DNA from: Vibrio sp. 10N.261.45.E2
GTDB lineage: Bacteria > Pseudomonadota > Gammaproteobacteria > Enterobacterales > Vibrionaceae
NCBI RefSeq assembly: GCF_002875705.1
Contig: NZ_MCZZ01000024.1
Location: 1 to 37,882, forward strand
DNA: 37,882 nucleotides
Direction: 5' to 3'
Part shown: positions 17,143 to 25,301 of the stretch, one piece after another
Layout: every line of letters begins with the position of its first letter
How positions within the stretch are numbered: position 1 is the first letter of the stretch
Program-made: the position numbers and the translations under genes
Notes under the pieces: model-generated
What the model was told of the DNA's origin: nothing
The model's database searches: none
What the model saw: only the letters and a program-made list of their open reading frames with translations

Positions 17143-19317
17143 ATGATAGATCCTTCGCTTTTACTCGATGGCCTAAACGACAAACAACGTGAGGCGGTCG
17201 CGGCACCTTTAGAAAACCTACTTATTCTGGCAGGTGCAGGCAGTGGTAAAACGCGAGTGTTGGTGCATCGTATCGCTTGGCTGCAAAGCGTAGAGCAAGC
17301 ATCACCGTTCTCTATTATGTCGGTTACCTTCACCAACAAAGCGGCGGCAGAGATGCGTGGTCGTATTGAAGAGTTGATGATGGGGAGCTCGTCAGGCATG
17401 TGGAATGGCACCTTCCACGGCATTTGTCACCGTATCCTTCGTGCTCACTACCTAGATGCAAAACTACCAGAAGATTTCCAGATCATTGATTCAGATGATC
17501 AGATTCGCTTGTTGCGTCGCTTAATCAAGGCGCAAAACCTCGATGAAAAACAGTGGCCTGCCAAGCAAGCTTCTTGGTGGATTAATGGTAAGAAAGACGA
17601 AGGCCTGCGCCCGAGTCACATTGACGCCTACCATGATCCAGTAACTCAAACATGGTTAAAGATCTACTCTGCTTACCAAGAGGCATGTGACCGTGCTGGC
17701 TTGGTCGATTTTGCTGAGATCTTGCTAAGAGCACACGAGCTGCTGCGTGATAAGAAACACATCCGAGAGCACTATCAAGCTCGCTTCAAGCACATTCTTG
17801 TCGACGAATTCCAAGATACCAACAACATCCAATACGCTTGGCTACGCATGATGGCGGGCCCTGATTGTCACGTAATGATCGTGGGTGATGACGACCAATC
17901 TATCTATGGTTGGCGTGGTGCCAAGATCGAGAATATTCAGAAGTTCTTGGATGAATTCCCTGGCGCTTCAACCATTCGACTCGAGCAAAACTATCGTTCA
18001 ACCAAAACCATTCTTCAGGCGTCGAACGAGCTTATTTCGAACAATACTGAGCGTATGGGTAAAGAGCTTTGGACCGATGGTAACGATGGTGAACCAATCT
18101 CAGTTTACTCGGCTTACAACGAGCTTGATGAAGCCCGTTTCACGGTTAGCAAGATCAAAGAGTGGCAGGAGAAAGGCGGAGCGTTAGAAGATACCGCAAT
18201 GCTTTATCGTAATAACGCCCAGTCTCGTGTTCTTGAAGAAGCTTTGATTCAAGGTGGTTTGCCTTACCGAATCTACGGCGGCATGCGATTCTTCGAGCGT
18301 CAGGAAATCCGAGATGCCTTGAGCTACATGCGTTTAATGGGTAACCGTAACGATGATGCTGCTTTTGAACGTGTGGTAAATACACCAACGCGTGGCTTGG
18401 GTGATAAAACCCTAGAGACAATTCGTTTCGCAGCGCGTGACCGTGGTGCAACGATGTGGCAAGCAAGTCTTGCTCTAATAGAAGAACAAGTGCTGCCAGG
18501 CCGTGCTGCTGGTGCCTTAAGCCGTTTTATCGAGTTAATTAATGCGCTTGAAGATGACACGTTAGAGCTTAGCCTACATGAACAAACTGACCACGTGATC
18601 AAATCGTCGGGTCTGTTTGCGATGTACGAGCAAGAGAAAGGCGAGAAGTCGAAGGCACGTATTGAGAACTTGGAAGAATTGGTAACGGCAACGCGCCAGT
18701 TTGAAAAGCCGGAAGAAGCGGATGAGATGAGCATGCTGACGGCGTTTTTAACTCACGCAGCTTTGGAAGCGGGTGAAGGTCAGGCCGATGAGTTTGACGA
18801 TGCGGTTCAGTTAATGACCCTACACAGCGCTAAAGGCCTAGAGTTTCCAATGGTGTTCATGGTGGGTGTCGAAGAAGGCATGTTCCCAAGCCAGATGTCT
18901 GCCGAAGAAGCGGGGCGTTTAGAAGAAGAGCGTCGCCTGTGTTACGTAGGCATGACCCGTGCGATGGAGAAGCTTTACATCACTTATGCTGAGATGCGTC
19001 GTTTGTACGGTCAGGATAAGTACCATAAGCCATCACGCTTTATTCGTGAGCTGCCGGAGACATGTCTGGATGAAGTACGTATGAAAGCGCAAGTCAGCCG
19101 TCCTGCAAGCAGTGGTCGCTTTAGCCAAACCGCAGTGAAAGAGAACTTCAATGAAACAGGCTTTAGCTTGGGTTCTCGCGTGAAGCACCCTAAGTTTGGT
19201 GAAGGCACTATCATCAACTTTGAAGGAAGTGGTCCACAGAGCCGAGTGCAAGTGGCGTTTAACGGTGAAGGGATTAAGTGGTTAGTGACGGCTTACGCGC
19301 GTTTAGAGCAGCTTTAA
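17143..19317 (+). CDS. uvrD: DNA helicase II UvrD
   Basis: A superfamily 1A 3'-5' helicase of nucleotide-excision and mismatch repair; 724 residues, close to E. coli UvrD (720). Motifs in order: Q-motif LNDKQREAV, Walker A LAGAGSGKTRV (about 29-39), motif Ia VTFTNKAAAEMR, motif II VDEFQDTN (about 220), motif III GDDDQSIYGWRGA, motif IV EQNYRST, motif V LMTLHSAKGLEFP, motif VI VGMTRA. The C-terminal Tudor-like tail (GSRVKHPKFGEG) that contacts RNA polymerase and UvrB is present. Only a weak ribosome site precedes the ATG. It is monocistronic with its own terminator. Confidence 0.98.
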   Translation: MIDPSLLLDGLNDKQREAVAAPLENLLILAGAGSGKTRVLVHRIAWLQSVEQASPFSIMSVTFTNKAAAEMRGRIEELMMGSSSGMWNGTFHGICHRILRAHYLDAKLPEDFQIIDSDDQIRLLRRLIKAQNLDEKQWPAKQASWWINGKKDEGLRPSHIDAYHDPVTQTWLKIYSAYQEACDRAGLVDFAEILLRAHELLRDKKHIREHYQARFKHILVDEFQDTNNIQYAWLRMMAGPDCHVMIVGDDDQSIYGWRGAKIENIQKFLDEFPGASTIRLEQNYRSTKTILQASNELISNNTERMGKELWTDGNDGEPISVYSAYNELDEARFTVSKIKEWQEKGGALEDTAMLYRNNAQSRVLEEALIQGGLPYRIYGGMRFFERQEIRDALSYMRLMGNRNDDAAFERVVNTPTRGLGDKTLETIRFAARDRGATMWQASLALIEEQVLPGRAAGALSRFIELINALEDDTLELSLHEQTDHVIKSSGLFAMYEQEKGEKSKARIENLEELVTATRQFEKPEEADEMSMLTAFLTHAALEAGEGQADEFDDAVQLMTLHSAKGLEFPMVFMVGVEEGMFPSQMSAEEAGRLEEERRLCYVGMTRAMEKLYITYAEMRRLYGQDKYHKPSRFIRELPETCLDEVRMKAQVSRPASSGRFSQTAVKENFNETGFSLGSRVKHPKFGEGTIINFEGSGPQSRVQVAFNGEGIKWLVTAYARLEQL

Positions 19318-19360
19318 TCTATTACTTCAGCATCTAATAACCGTTGATTATTGAAAACCA

Positions 19361-19390
19361 AAAGAGCAGCCAATGGCTGCTCTTTTTTAT
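19361..19390 (+). terminator. uvrD terminator
   Basis: A perfect 11-bp stem AAAGAGCAGCC/GGCTGCTCTTT has a three-base loop and a T-run. The opposite strand also has a T-rich tail, so it may stop convergent tpx transcripts. Confidence 0.92.
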
Positions 19391-19438
19391 TGCGTACCGC
19401 TTTAAGCGATCACAATAGATGGCTGACTAGAAGGGATC

Positions 19439-19936
19439 TTACAGTGCTGCAAGTGCCGCTTCGTAGTTTGGCTCTTCAGTGATCTCTGCAACCAACTCGC
19501 TGTGTGTTACCACACCTTTTTCATCAACAACGACAACTGAACGTGTTGTTAGGCTTGCTAGTGGACCTTCAGCAATCGCTACGCCGTAGTCTGATGCGAA
19601 CTCAGGAGAACGGAAAGTCGAAGCGTGTTGAACGCCTTCAATGCCTTCAAGCTCGCAGAAACGACCCGCAGCAAATGGAAGGTCAGCAGAAATACAAACA
19701 ACAACCGTGTTCTCAAGCTCTGCCGCTTTTGCGTTGAACGTACGTACGCTCATTGCACAAGTTGCTGTATCGATGCTTGGGAAGATGTTTAGAACGACTT
19801 TCTTGCCTGCAAGAGAAGCAAGAGTCAGTTCAGAAAGATCGCCTGCAGTCAGTGCAAAGCTTGGTGCTTGTTCGCCAGTTTGTGGGAATGTGCCAGTTAG
19901 CGGTACAGCAGCGCCTTTGAAGGTAACGTGTGACAT
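19439..19936 (-). CDS. tpx: Thiol peroxidase Tpx
   Basis: An atypical two-cysteine peroxiredoxin of 165 residues that reduces hydrogen and lipid peroxides using thioredoxin. The peroxidatic Cys is in [15 protein letters not shown] (about residue 60) and the resolving Cys in GRFCELEG (about 94), the spacing typical of Tpx. Its start has the good ribosome site AAGGA. It is transcribed on the same strand as, and just downstream of, the Csr-type sRNA, with a terminator between them. An 18-base palindrome AATCAAAG-GT-CTTTGATT (20042-20059) lies in its upstream region. Confidence 0.96.
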   Translation of the reverse strand: MSHVTFKGAAVPLTGTFPQTGEQAPSFALTAGDLSELTLASLAGKKVVLNIFPSIDTATCAMSVRTFNAKAAELENTVVVCISADLPFAAGRFCELEGIEGVQHASTFRSPEFASDYGVAIAEGPLASLTTRSVVVVDEKGVVTHSELVAEITEEPNYEAALAAL

Positions 19937-20041
19937 GAATTTGTCCTTAATTTAATTATGGTTATGAAACTAGTTGAGCCTAGTAAGACTTACGTTACTC
20001 GGAAGTGATTAAGATGTGAATGCTTTAAATGTCAGAATTGT

Positions 20042-20059
20042 AATCAAAGGTCTTTGATT
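20042..20059. promoter_or_regulatory. Palindrome upstream of tpx
   Basis: AATCAAAG and CTTTGATT are perfect 8-base arms separated by GT, about 105 bases before the tpx start. The two-base spacing suits a dimeric DNA-binding protein better than an RNA hairpin. The regulator is unknown. Confidence 0.35.
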
Positions 20060-20097
20060 TATTTGTTTTAGGGGAAGAAAAGGTGGGACGACAGATA

Positions 20098-20130
20098 AAG
20101 AAAAACCCCGAGAGCTTGCGCTCATCGGGG
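20098..20130 (-). terminator. Terminator of the Csr-type sRNA
   Basis: On the minus strand, CCCCGA pairs with TCGGGG, extended by GAGC/GCTC with one bulge, and is followed by TTTTTCTTT. Confidence 0.9.
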
Positions 20131-20555
20131 TCTATAGTCTTACTCGCAGCAATCCGGCTACTAAGTGTGCTCCATGCATCAAATCCATGATAGTGTGCTG
20201 TTATCCTTCAGCGTATTCCTTTCGTCGCCTTCCTAGCGGTGTCCTTGATCTTATCCTGATCTGCCAACAATCCTCGTTAGCGCGCGTCACTTGTTCCTTG
20301 AGCGGTGTCCTTTACATCATCCTGATGTTCAGTCCTTTCCTCGTCCAGAGGTGTCCATTGTCTTTCCTTAGTAGCAACCATCCTAGTTACTATTGCGTCC
20401 ATTCAATGTCCATTTCGCTATCCATGCCGATTATTCATCCTGAGTAATCGAATCTTCATCCTGAAGATAACCAAGTCCTTGGCGTTTCCTGTTCCGTGTC
20501 AGCATCCTTCCGACACCATTCATATTACCGATTCCTTATTTATCAGCAATGGTGC
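20098..20555 (-). ncRNA. CsrB/CsrC/CsrD-family CsrA-sequestering sRNA
   Basis: The 780-base gap between tpx and ggt has no gene but, on the minus strand, carries about 19 AGGA motifs plus several other GGA triplets. Many sit in hairpin loops: ACATCA-TCC-TGATGT (near 20313), CTTCA-TCC-TGAAG (near 20455), GATTA-t-TCATCCTGA-g-TAATC (near 20430) and GTGTC/GACAC around an AGGA (near 20497-20517), written on the plus strand. GGA in hairpin loops is the CsrA/RsmA binding signature. The transcript ends at a strong terminator (20098-20130). The 5' end is placed near 20555 from a minus-strand TATATAG-like -10 at about 20568-20575; it may be off by tens of bases. These RNAs titrate CsrA under VarS/VarA control. 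Which of the three Vibrio paralogues it is cannot be told here. Confidence 0.88.
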
Positions 20556-20647
20556 ATAAGCGAATTTCTATATAATTATTTGAATGATAAATGTACGTAT
20601 TGTTTAATTTCAATTGGTTACAATGTCTAGGTGCTTAATTTCGCAGT

Positions 20648-20705
20648 TAAATATCGATATTTACTCACTGCCTTGTAAGAGATCTCGCACAAGACAGGGA
20701 GTAAA
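20648..20705. repeat. Adjacent palindromes between ggt and the sRNA promoter
   Basis: TAAATATCGATATTTA (20648-20663) is a perfect 16-base palindrome. Next to it, 17-base arms at 20660-20676 and 20689-20705 are complementary at 15 positions. The large hairpin lies 16 bases past the ggt stop and may end ggt transcription, though a T-run is lacking. The small palindrome lies about 90 bases upstream of the sRNA 5' end and could be an operator. Confidence 0.5.
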
Positions 20706-20721
20706 AAGGGAGTATTTTCCC

Positions 20722-22479
20722 TTATTGGCCGATAGCGGCACCTTCACGACGAGGGTCTGCAGCACCTTCTAGACCATCTTTTGTGATGCGAATGGCGTGT
20801 AAACCCGAGTTAAGATCGCGAACGTTGACCTCAAATCCCATCTTTTCTAGCTCAGGTTTGAAGTTTTCCGCCGGTGTTCCTTTTTCCAAATCTAAGGTTC
20901 CGAAACGGTTTAGGAAGTGAGGTTGGTTGATCGCTTGTTGGATATCCATGTCCCACTGGGTATGGGCAATAATGGCTTGTGCGACATAACCTATGATGCG
21001 GCTGCCGCCCGGAGAACCGATCGCCATGTAAGGTTTATTGTCTTGCATGATGATGGTCGGTGCCATTGAAGAACGTGGACGCTTACCCGGTTCAAGTCTG
21101 TTCGCGATAGGCTTGCCATCGTTATGAGTCTTGAATGAGAAGTCGGTTAGTTCGTTATTGAGTAGGAAGCCTCTTACCATCAGGCGTGAGCCAAAAGCAT
21201 TCTCAATGGTGGTGGTCATCGATACGACATTGCCATCGCTATCAACAATATTGAAGTGGCTGGTGGAAGGCAGCTCAATAGATACATCTTGGCTTCGTAG
21301 CATGGCGTGATCCCACGGTGGGGTGCCTGATGGCGCACTCTCTAATGCCTTTCCAGCAGTAATTAACTGGGCACGTTCCTGCAAATAGTCAGTATTCACT
21401 AACCCTTGGGTTGGCATTGGCACGTAATCTTGGTCTGCCATGTACATACCACGGTCTGCAAAGGCTAAACGAGAAGCGTCCGCTAACACTTGCCAAGATT
21501 TTGCATCGTTTGGTCCCCAGGATTTCAGAGCAAACTGCTCGGTCATCGCTAAGATCTGTCCAACCGTTAATGCGCCTGAACTTGGTGGTCCCATTCCGCA
21601 TATATCGTAGCTCTCATAAGCGGAACAAACCGGTTCACGTTGCTTAATTGAATACGCATCGAAGTCTTTTTGCGCCAAGACGCCCGGGTTCCCTTTCGCG
21701 GTTTGTACTGTATTGATGATGTCAGCAGAAATCTCGCTTTGATAGAAAGCCTTAGCACCATCCTTTGAGATAGCGTTTAACGTTGCCGCGTATTCAGGGT
21801 TCTTAAGTAGAGTACCTGCGGTTTTCGGGCTGCCATCGGCATTGAAGAAGTAGGCTTTAGTTGTTGCAAAGCGGCTTAGTCGTTCTTGGTCATTTTCAAT
21901 CAAGGTCGCTAAACGTGGGCTGATGGTAAAACCTTCTTCAGCTAGCTGAGCAATGGGCTTAATAAGTGATGCCCATTCTAACTTGCCGTATTTCTGGTGA
22001 GTGTCCCACAACAATTGCACCGTGCCCGGTGTCGCAACAGAACGGCCGCCAACCACAGCATCATAGAATTTAAGAGGTTGTCCGTTTTCGTCTTGGAATA
22101 GACGTGGTGTGGCATCAAGTGGTGCTGTTTCACGACCATCGTAGGTTTTGAGTTGCTTATCCTTGCCATCAAAATAAACAAGGAACGCACCACCACCAAT
22201 ACCTGATGACTGAGGTTCTACTAAGCCAAGCATGAGCTGAACCGCTACCATGGCATCAATGGCGTTACCACCACGAGCAAGCACATCAGCTCCAGCCTGT
22301 GTTGCTAATGGGTTGGCTGCTGTGACCATCCAGTCATTGGCTTTAACGAGCTGTTTGGTTTCTAAACCACTACTTTGTTCGGGTGCGACGGAATCGGCAG
22401 CTTGATTTGCCCAACTGACGTGAGAGGCAAAAAGTAGGGTAGAAGTGGCGAGGGTTGTTAGTTTTGTTTTCCACTGCAT
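20722..22479 (-). CDS. ggt: Gamma-glutamyltransferase
   Basis: A periplasmic Ntn-hydrolase of 585 residues that cleaves gamma-glutamyl bonds, chiefly of glutathione. An N-terminal signal peptide (cleavage near HVSWA-NQA, about residue 25) is followed by the large subunit motif GGNAIDAMVAVQLMLGLVEPQSSGIGGG. The autoprocessing nucleophile Thr begins the small subunit at TSHFNIVD (about residue 395). It is followed by FGS, the R-P-RSSMAPTI segment and GSPGGSRII, which forms the oxyanion and glutamate pocket. All catalytic elements are present, so it should self-cleave and be active. It has its own upstream region and no obvious operon partners. Confidence 0.96.
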   Translation of the reverse strand: MQWKTKLTTLATSTLLFASHVSWANQAADSVAPEQSSGLETKQLVKANDWMVTAANPLATQAGADVLARGGNAIDAMVAVQLMLGLVEPQSSGIGGGAFLVYFDGKDKQLKTYDGRETAPLDATPRLFQDENGQPLKFYDAVVGGRSVATPGTVQLLWDTHQKYGKLEWASLIKPIAQLAEEGFTISPRLATLIENDQERLSRFATTKAYFFNADGSPKTAGTLLKNPEYAATLNAISKDGAKAFYQSEISADIINTVQTAKGNPGVLAQKDFDAYSIKQREPVCSAYESYDICGMGPPSSGALTVGQILAMTEQFALKSWGPNDAKSWQVLADASRLAFADRGMYMADQDYVPMPTQGLVNTDYLQERAQLITAGKALESAPSGTPPWDHAMLRSQDVSIELPSTSHFNIVDSDGNVVSMTTTIENAFGSRLMVRGFLLNNELTDFSFKTHNDGKPIANRLEPGKRPRSSMAPTIIMQDNKPYMAIGSPGGSRIIGYVAQAIIAHTQWDMDIQQAINQPHFLNRFGTLDLEKGTPAENFKPELEKMGFEVNVRDLNSGLHAIRITKDGLEGAADPRREGAAIGQ

Positions 22480-22570
22480 GATCTTCTCCTTTTAATATGC
22501 AGAGCTAGATTGGCAGTGGAAAGATGAGATAGCCAGAGTGTTGTTAATGAATTGTAATCTTGATTCGAAT

Positions 22571-23233
22571 TTAAGCGATTAAACCGGACAGCGACTGCCA
22601 AAGAATACTCACGCCAATAAGGCTGAATACCACGCCACATAAGCCATCGATGTATACTGTTGCTTCGCTGAGTTTCTTTTGCAATGCCTTAGTCGAAAGC
22701 ATCCACGCCAGTAGTGAGAACCAAAATAGAGACAGACCAAATAGGATGATGAGCGCAAAGCCTTTACTTGACAGAGACATGTCGGCAGGCACTAGGCTCG
22801 ACATCAAGCTGATAAAGAACACCAAAGCCTTTGGGTTGAGAATGTTGGTCATAAACCCTTTAGAAAATGCATCTCGCTTGTTGGTCAGAATCAGATCTTT
22901 GGAATTGACGATATCGGCATCATCATCGTGGTTCTGAATGATTTGCCAGGTTGCTTTAAGTGCTCCGTAACCTAAGTACAGTAAGTAGCTACCGCCGGCT
23001 AGTTGGATAATGGCAAATAATGTCGGTTGTTGGTGGACTAGGTAACTGATTCCCGTCAGGCTCAGCAATGAGTGCAGCAAGATCCCGCAAGATAAACCAA
23101 GCGCAATGTACAAGCCTGTCTGTCGTCCGTGACGCGTCGCATTTTGCACGACTAACGCAAAATCAGGGCCGGGGCTCATCAAAGCGATGAAGTGGATAGA
23201 GGCTAGGGTGATCAGTATGGTGACTTCGTTCAT
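22571..23233 (-). CDS. LysE/RhtB-family amino acid exporter
   Basis: An inner-membrane protein of 220 residues with about six hydrophobic segments. The signature MSPGPDFALVVQNATRHGRQTGL near residues 19-41 is typical of the RhtB/LysE family, followed by GGSYLLYLGYGALK and NILNPKALVFF. It exports amino acids or related small metabolites; the substrate cannot be read from sequence. An AraC-type regulator lies 99 bases upstream on the same strand, a pairing common in Vibrio, and may control it. Confidence 0.93.
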   Translation of the reverse strand: MNEVTILITLASIHFIALMSPGPDFALVVQNATRHGRQTGLYIALGLSCGILLHSLLSLTGISYLVHQQPTLFAIIQLAGGSYLLYLGYGALKATWQIIQNHDDDADIVNSKDLILTNKRDAFSKGFMTNILNPKALVFFISLMSSLVPADMSLSSKGFALIILFGLSLFWFSLLAWMLSTKALQKKLSEATVYIDGLCGVVFSLIGVSILWQSLSGLIA

Positions 23234-23332
23234 CGTCAGTTCTCAATAACGTTGCCGCTATTTTTAAATAAGTAATCGTATTGAGCGTAGCTTACCGTGA
23301 TTTGAAATCGAGCAATTGTAAATTATCAACAC

Positions 23333-24127
23333 TTAGTTGATTTGTGAGGGTGGTACGCCGAACGTGGTTTTGAAAGCCTTAGAGAAGTGTGCCTGATCAT
23401 AGAAGCCAACTTGGTGCGCAACCTTAGTACCACATATCCCAGACTTAATCAGGCGCATGCTTTGTTCCATGCGTAAACGGCTCAGCCATGCATAAGGCGT
23501 AATGCCCATTTTGTTTTTAAAATGGCGTTGGAATTGAGTCGTGGTTAAACCACACAACTCAGACAGTTGTTCTAATCGCACTGGTTGATCCAAATTCGCC
23601 ATCAAATAATCTTTGAGTGTATCAATCGATTGATTACCCAGTTTGATGTCGCTTTTCGATCCAAATTCCGCATAACGATCGACAATCGTCGAGAATCCTT
23701 CGAAAGGTAAGCAATCTTGAGCGAGTTGGCTGATGTTTTGATTGATTAACAGGCCATGTAAGTTGCGTAATTGTGAAAATGCAGCTTGATCGGAGAGGAT
23801 TAACTCAGAAAAGCTTAATGTGTGACCATTTTTCTTGGGATCGGCAAGATCTTGAAACCATTGGGGAGAAACCGCAAACACACTGACTTGATAACCCGAA
23901 TCGAGCTTGGAGTGTCCATCATGCAGTTCATCGGGTGGCATGATAACAACTTGGCCAGCACCAACATTATGGCTCGTCCCTTTATAGACGAATTTCTGCT
24001 GTCCTTGGGTAATTAAGCCAATGTGAAAGTCCAAATGATAGTGGCGCTGAAAGGCAAACTCTTGGTACTGAGCTTGGATCAGGCTGATATCTTCTGTTGG
24101 AGTAGAGTAGTAGTGGACTTTATCCAT
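23333..24127 (-). CDS. AraC-family transcriptional regulator
   Basis: A 264-residue regulator with an N-terminal cupin-like AraC ligand domain (HYHLDFHIGLITQGQQKF, then VIMPPDELHDGH) and a C-terminal double helix-turn-helix of about 100 residues (LEQLSELCGLTTTQFQRHFK; VAHQVGFYDQAHFSKAFKTTFG). The ATG at 24127 is used. A TTG 21 bases upstream is in frame but lies in the T-run of the rarD terminator and has no ribosome site. It is upstream of the LysE exporter and probably regulates amino acid export in response to a small effector. Confidence 0.92.
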   Translation of the reverse strand: MDKVHYYSTPTEDISLIQAQYQEFAFQRHYHLDFHIGLITQGQQKFVYKGTSHNVGAGQVVIMPPDELHDGHSKLDSGYQVSVFAVSPQWFQDLADPKKNGHTLSFSELILSDQAAFSQLRNLHGLLINQNISQLAQDCLPFEGFSTIVDRYAEFGSKSDIKLGNQSIDTLKDYLMANLDQPVRLEQLSELCGLTTTQFQRHFKNKMGITPYAWLSRLRMEQSMRLIKSGICGTKVAHQVGFYDQAHFSKAFKTTFGVPPSQIN

Positions 24128-24131
24128 GGTA

Positions 24132-24172
24132 CAAAAAAGCTTGGTCAAATAGTCATCAATTCAACCAAGCTT
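24132..24172 (-). terminator. rarD terminator
   Basis: On the minus strand, AAGCTTGGT and ACCAAGCTT are perfect 9-base arms, 18 bases apart, followed by TTTTTTG. It separates rarD from the AraC gene, whose ATG starts only four bases after the T-run. Confidence 0.8.
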
Positions 24173-24207
24173 ATCTTCGTATTAAGGGATTGTCTTGTAA
24201 AAAACGA

Positions 24208-25122
24208 TCAGTGTGACTGCTTAGCGCGTTTGTTCTTCTTGTTGTTACGTAGGCCATCAAAGCTGAAAATAACCAGAGCGCCCCAAATAAAGGCGAAGGT
24301 AATCGCTTTATCTGAAGTAAAGGCTTCGCCATAAATCAGCACCGCTAAAAAGAACATTAAGCTTGGTCCAATGTATTGGAAGAACCCGAGTGTCGATAGC
24401 TTCAAGCGGGTTGCAGCGCCAGTAAAACAAAGCAGTGGAACCGTGGTGATCACTCCGGCAGCAATCAGTAACAGGTTGAGTTGCATCGGGTTCATCGATA
24501 AGTCTGAGGTCGGGCTATCGGCAATAAACAGCAAGTAGGTTGCGGCGAGCGGCAGCATCACCAGAGTTTCAATGAACAACCCCGTTTGCGCCTCTAAGCT
24601 GACTTTCTTACGCAGTAAGCCATAAAAACCGAAGCTAAAGGCTAGGGCAATGGCGACGATCGGCACTGAGCCGAAGGCAATTAATTGAATTAATACACCA
24701 ATCGCAGCCAGAGCCACCGCAAACCATTGCAGTTTACGCAAGCGTTCGCCAAGGAACAGCATTCCGAGTAACACGTTGATCAGTGGATTGATGTAATACC
24801 CCAAGCTGGCATCAAGCATGTGATTGGAGTTGACCGCCCAGATAAAGATCAGCCAGTTAGCACCCACTAAAACAGACGTCGCCACCAAATAGAGCATTTT
24901 TGGTTTCGAGGTCAAAGTGTCGCAGACTTTACGCCAGCTGCGGCCAATGTGTAGTAAGAAAGCAAGTAGGAAAAAAGACCATACTACACGGTGGCTAAGG
25001 ATCTCTAATGGGGAAACGTCACTTAACGATTTGAAATATATAGGGGCGATACCCCACATGGTGTAAGCACCGACAGCAAGCAAAATTCCTTGGCGCGTAC
25101 GTTGTTGTTCTTCTGGAGTCAT
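24208..25122 (-). CDS. rarD: EamA-family transporter RarD
   Basis: A 304-residue inner-membrane protein with ten predicted hydrophobic helices in two EamA halves. RarD-specific features are the N-terminal GILLAVGAYTMWGIAPIYFK, ILSHRVVWSFF, and NWLIFIWAVN. It is called chloramphenicol-sensitive protein in E. coli; the physiological substrate is uncertain. The C-terminus ends in a basic tail (RNNKKNKRAKQ). It is divergent from recQ, an arrangement also known from V. cholerae. Confidence 0.94.
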   Translation of the reverse strand: MTPEEQQRTRQGILLAVGAYTMWGIAPIYFKSLSDVSPLEILSHRVVWSFFLLAFLLHIGRSWRKVCDTLTSKPKMLYLVATSVLVGANWLIFIWAVNSNHMLDASLGYYINPLINVLLGMLFLGERLRKLQWFAVALAAIGVLIQLIAFGSVPIVAIALAFSFGFYGLLRKKVSLEAQTGLFIETLVMLPLAATYLLFIADSPTSDLSMNPMQLNLLLIAAGVITTVPLLCFTGAATRLKLSTLGFFQYIGPSLMFFLAVLIYGEAFTSDKAITFAFIWGALVIFSFDGLRNNKKNKRAKQSH

Positions 25123-25301
25123 GCATCTTTCTCTAGCACTGAGTGCTTATTAATAAGATTTATAAGAGAGTTGGTCAGTATAGGAGCGATAACCCTTTTC
25201 ACCTAACAATTTGCGGTTTAATTCGCCAGCGTTCCCCTCTACAATGTGCGACTTGCTTGCCGAAGATGCTTGCTGATTTCATACCTCGATTAGGAACCAC
25301 A

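Noticed and set aside
18585..18605. CCACGTG in uvrD as a fourth parS
   Set aside because: Only the central hexamer matches; flanking bases do not fit the 16-mer.
20187..20447. An 86-codon open frame on the plus strand between tpx and ggt
   Set aside because: Rich in Ser/Cys/Pro from the repeated TCC triplets; the repeats are explained by the minus-strand Csr-type sRNA, and there is no ribosome site.
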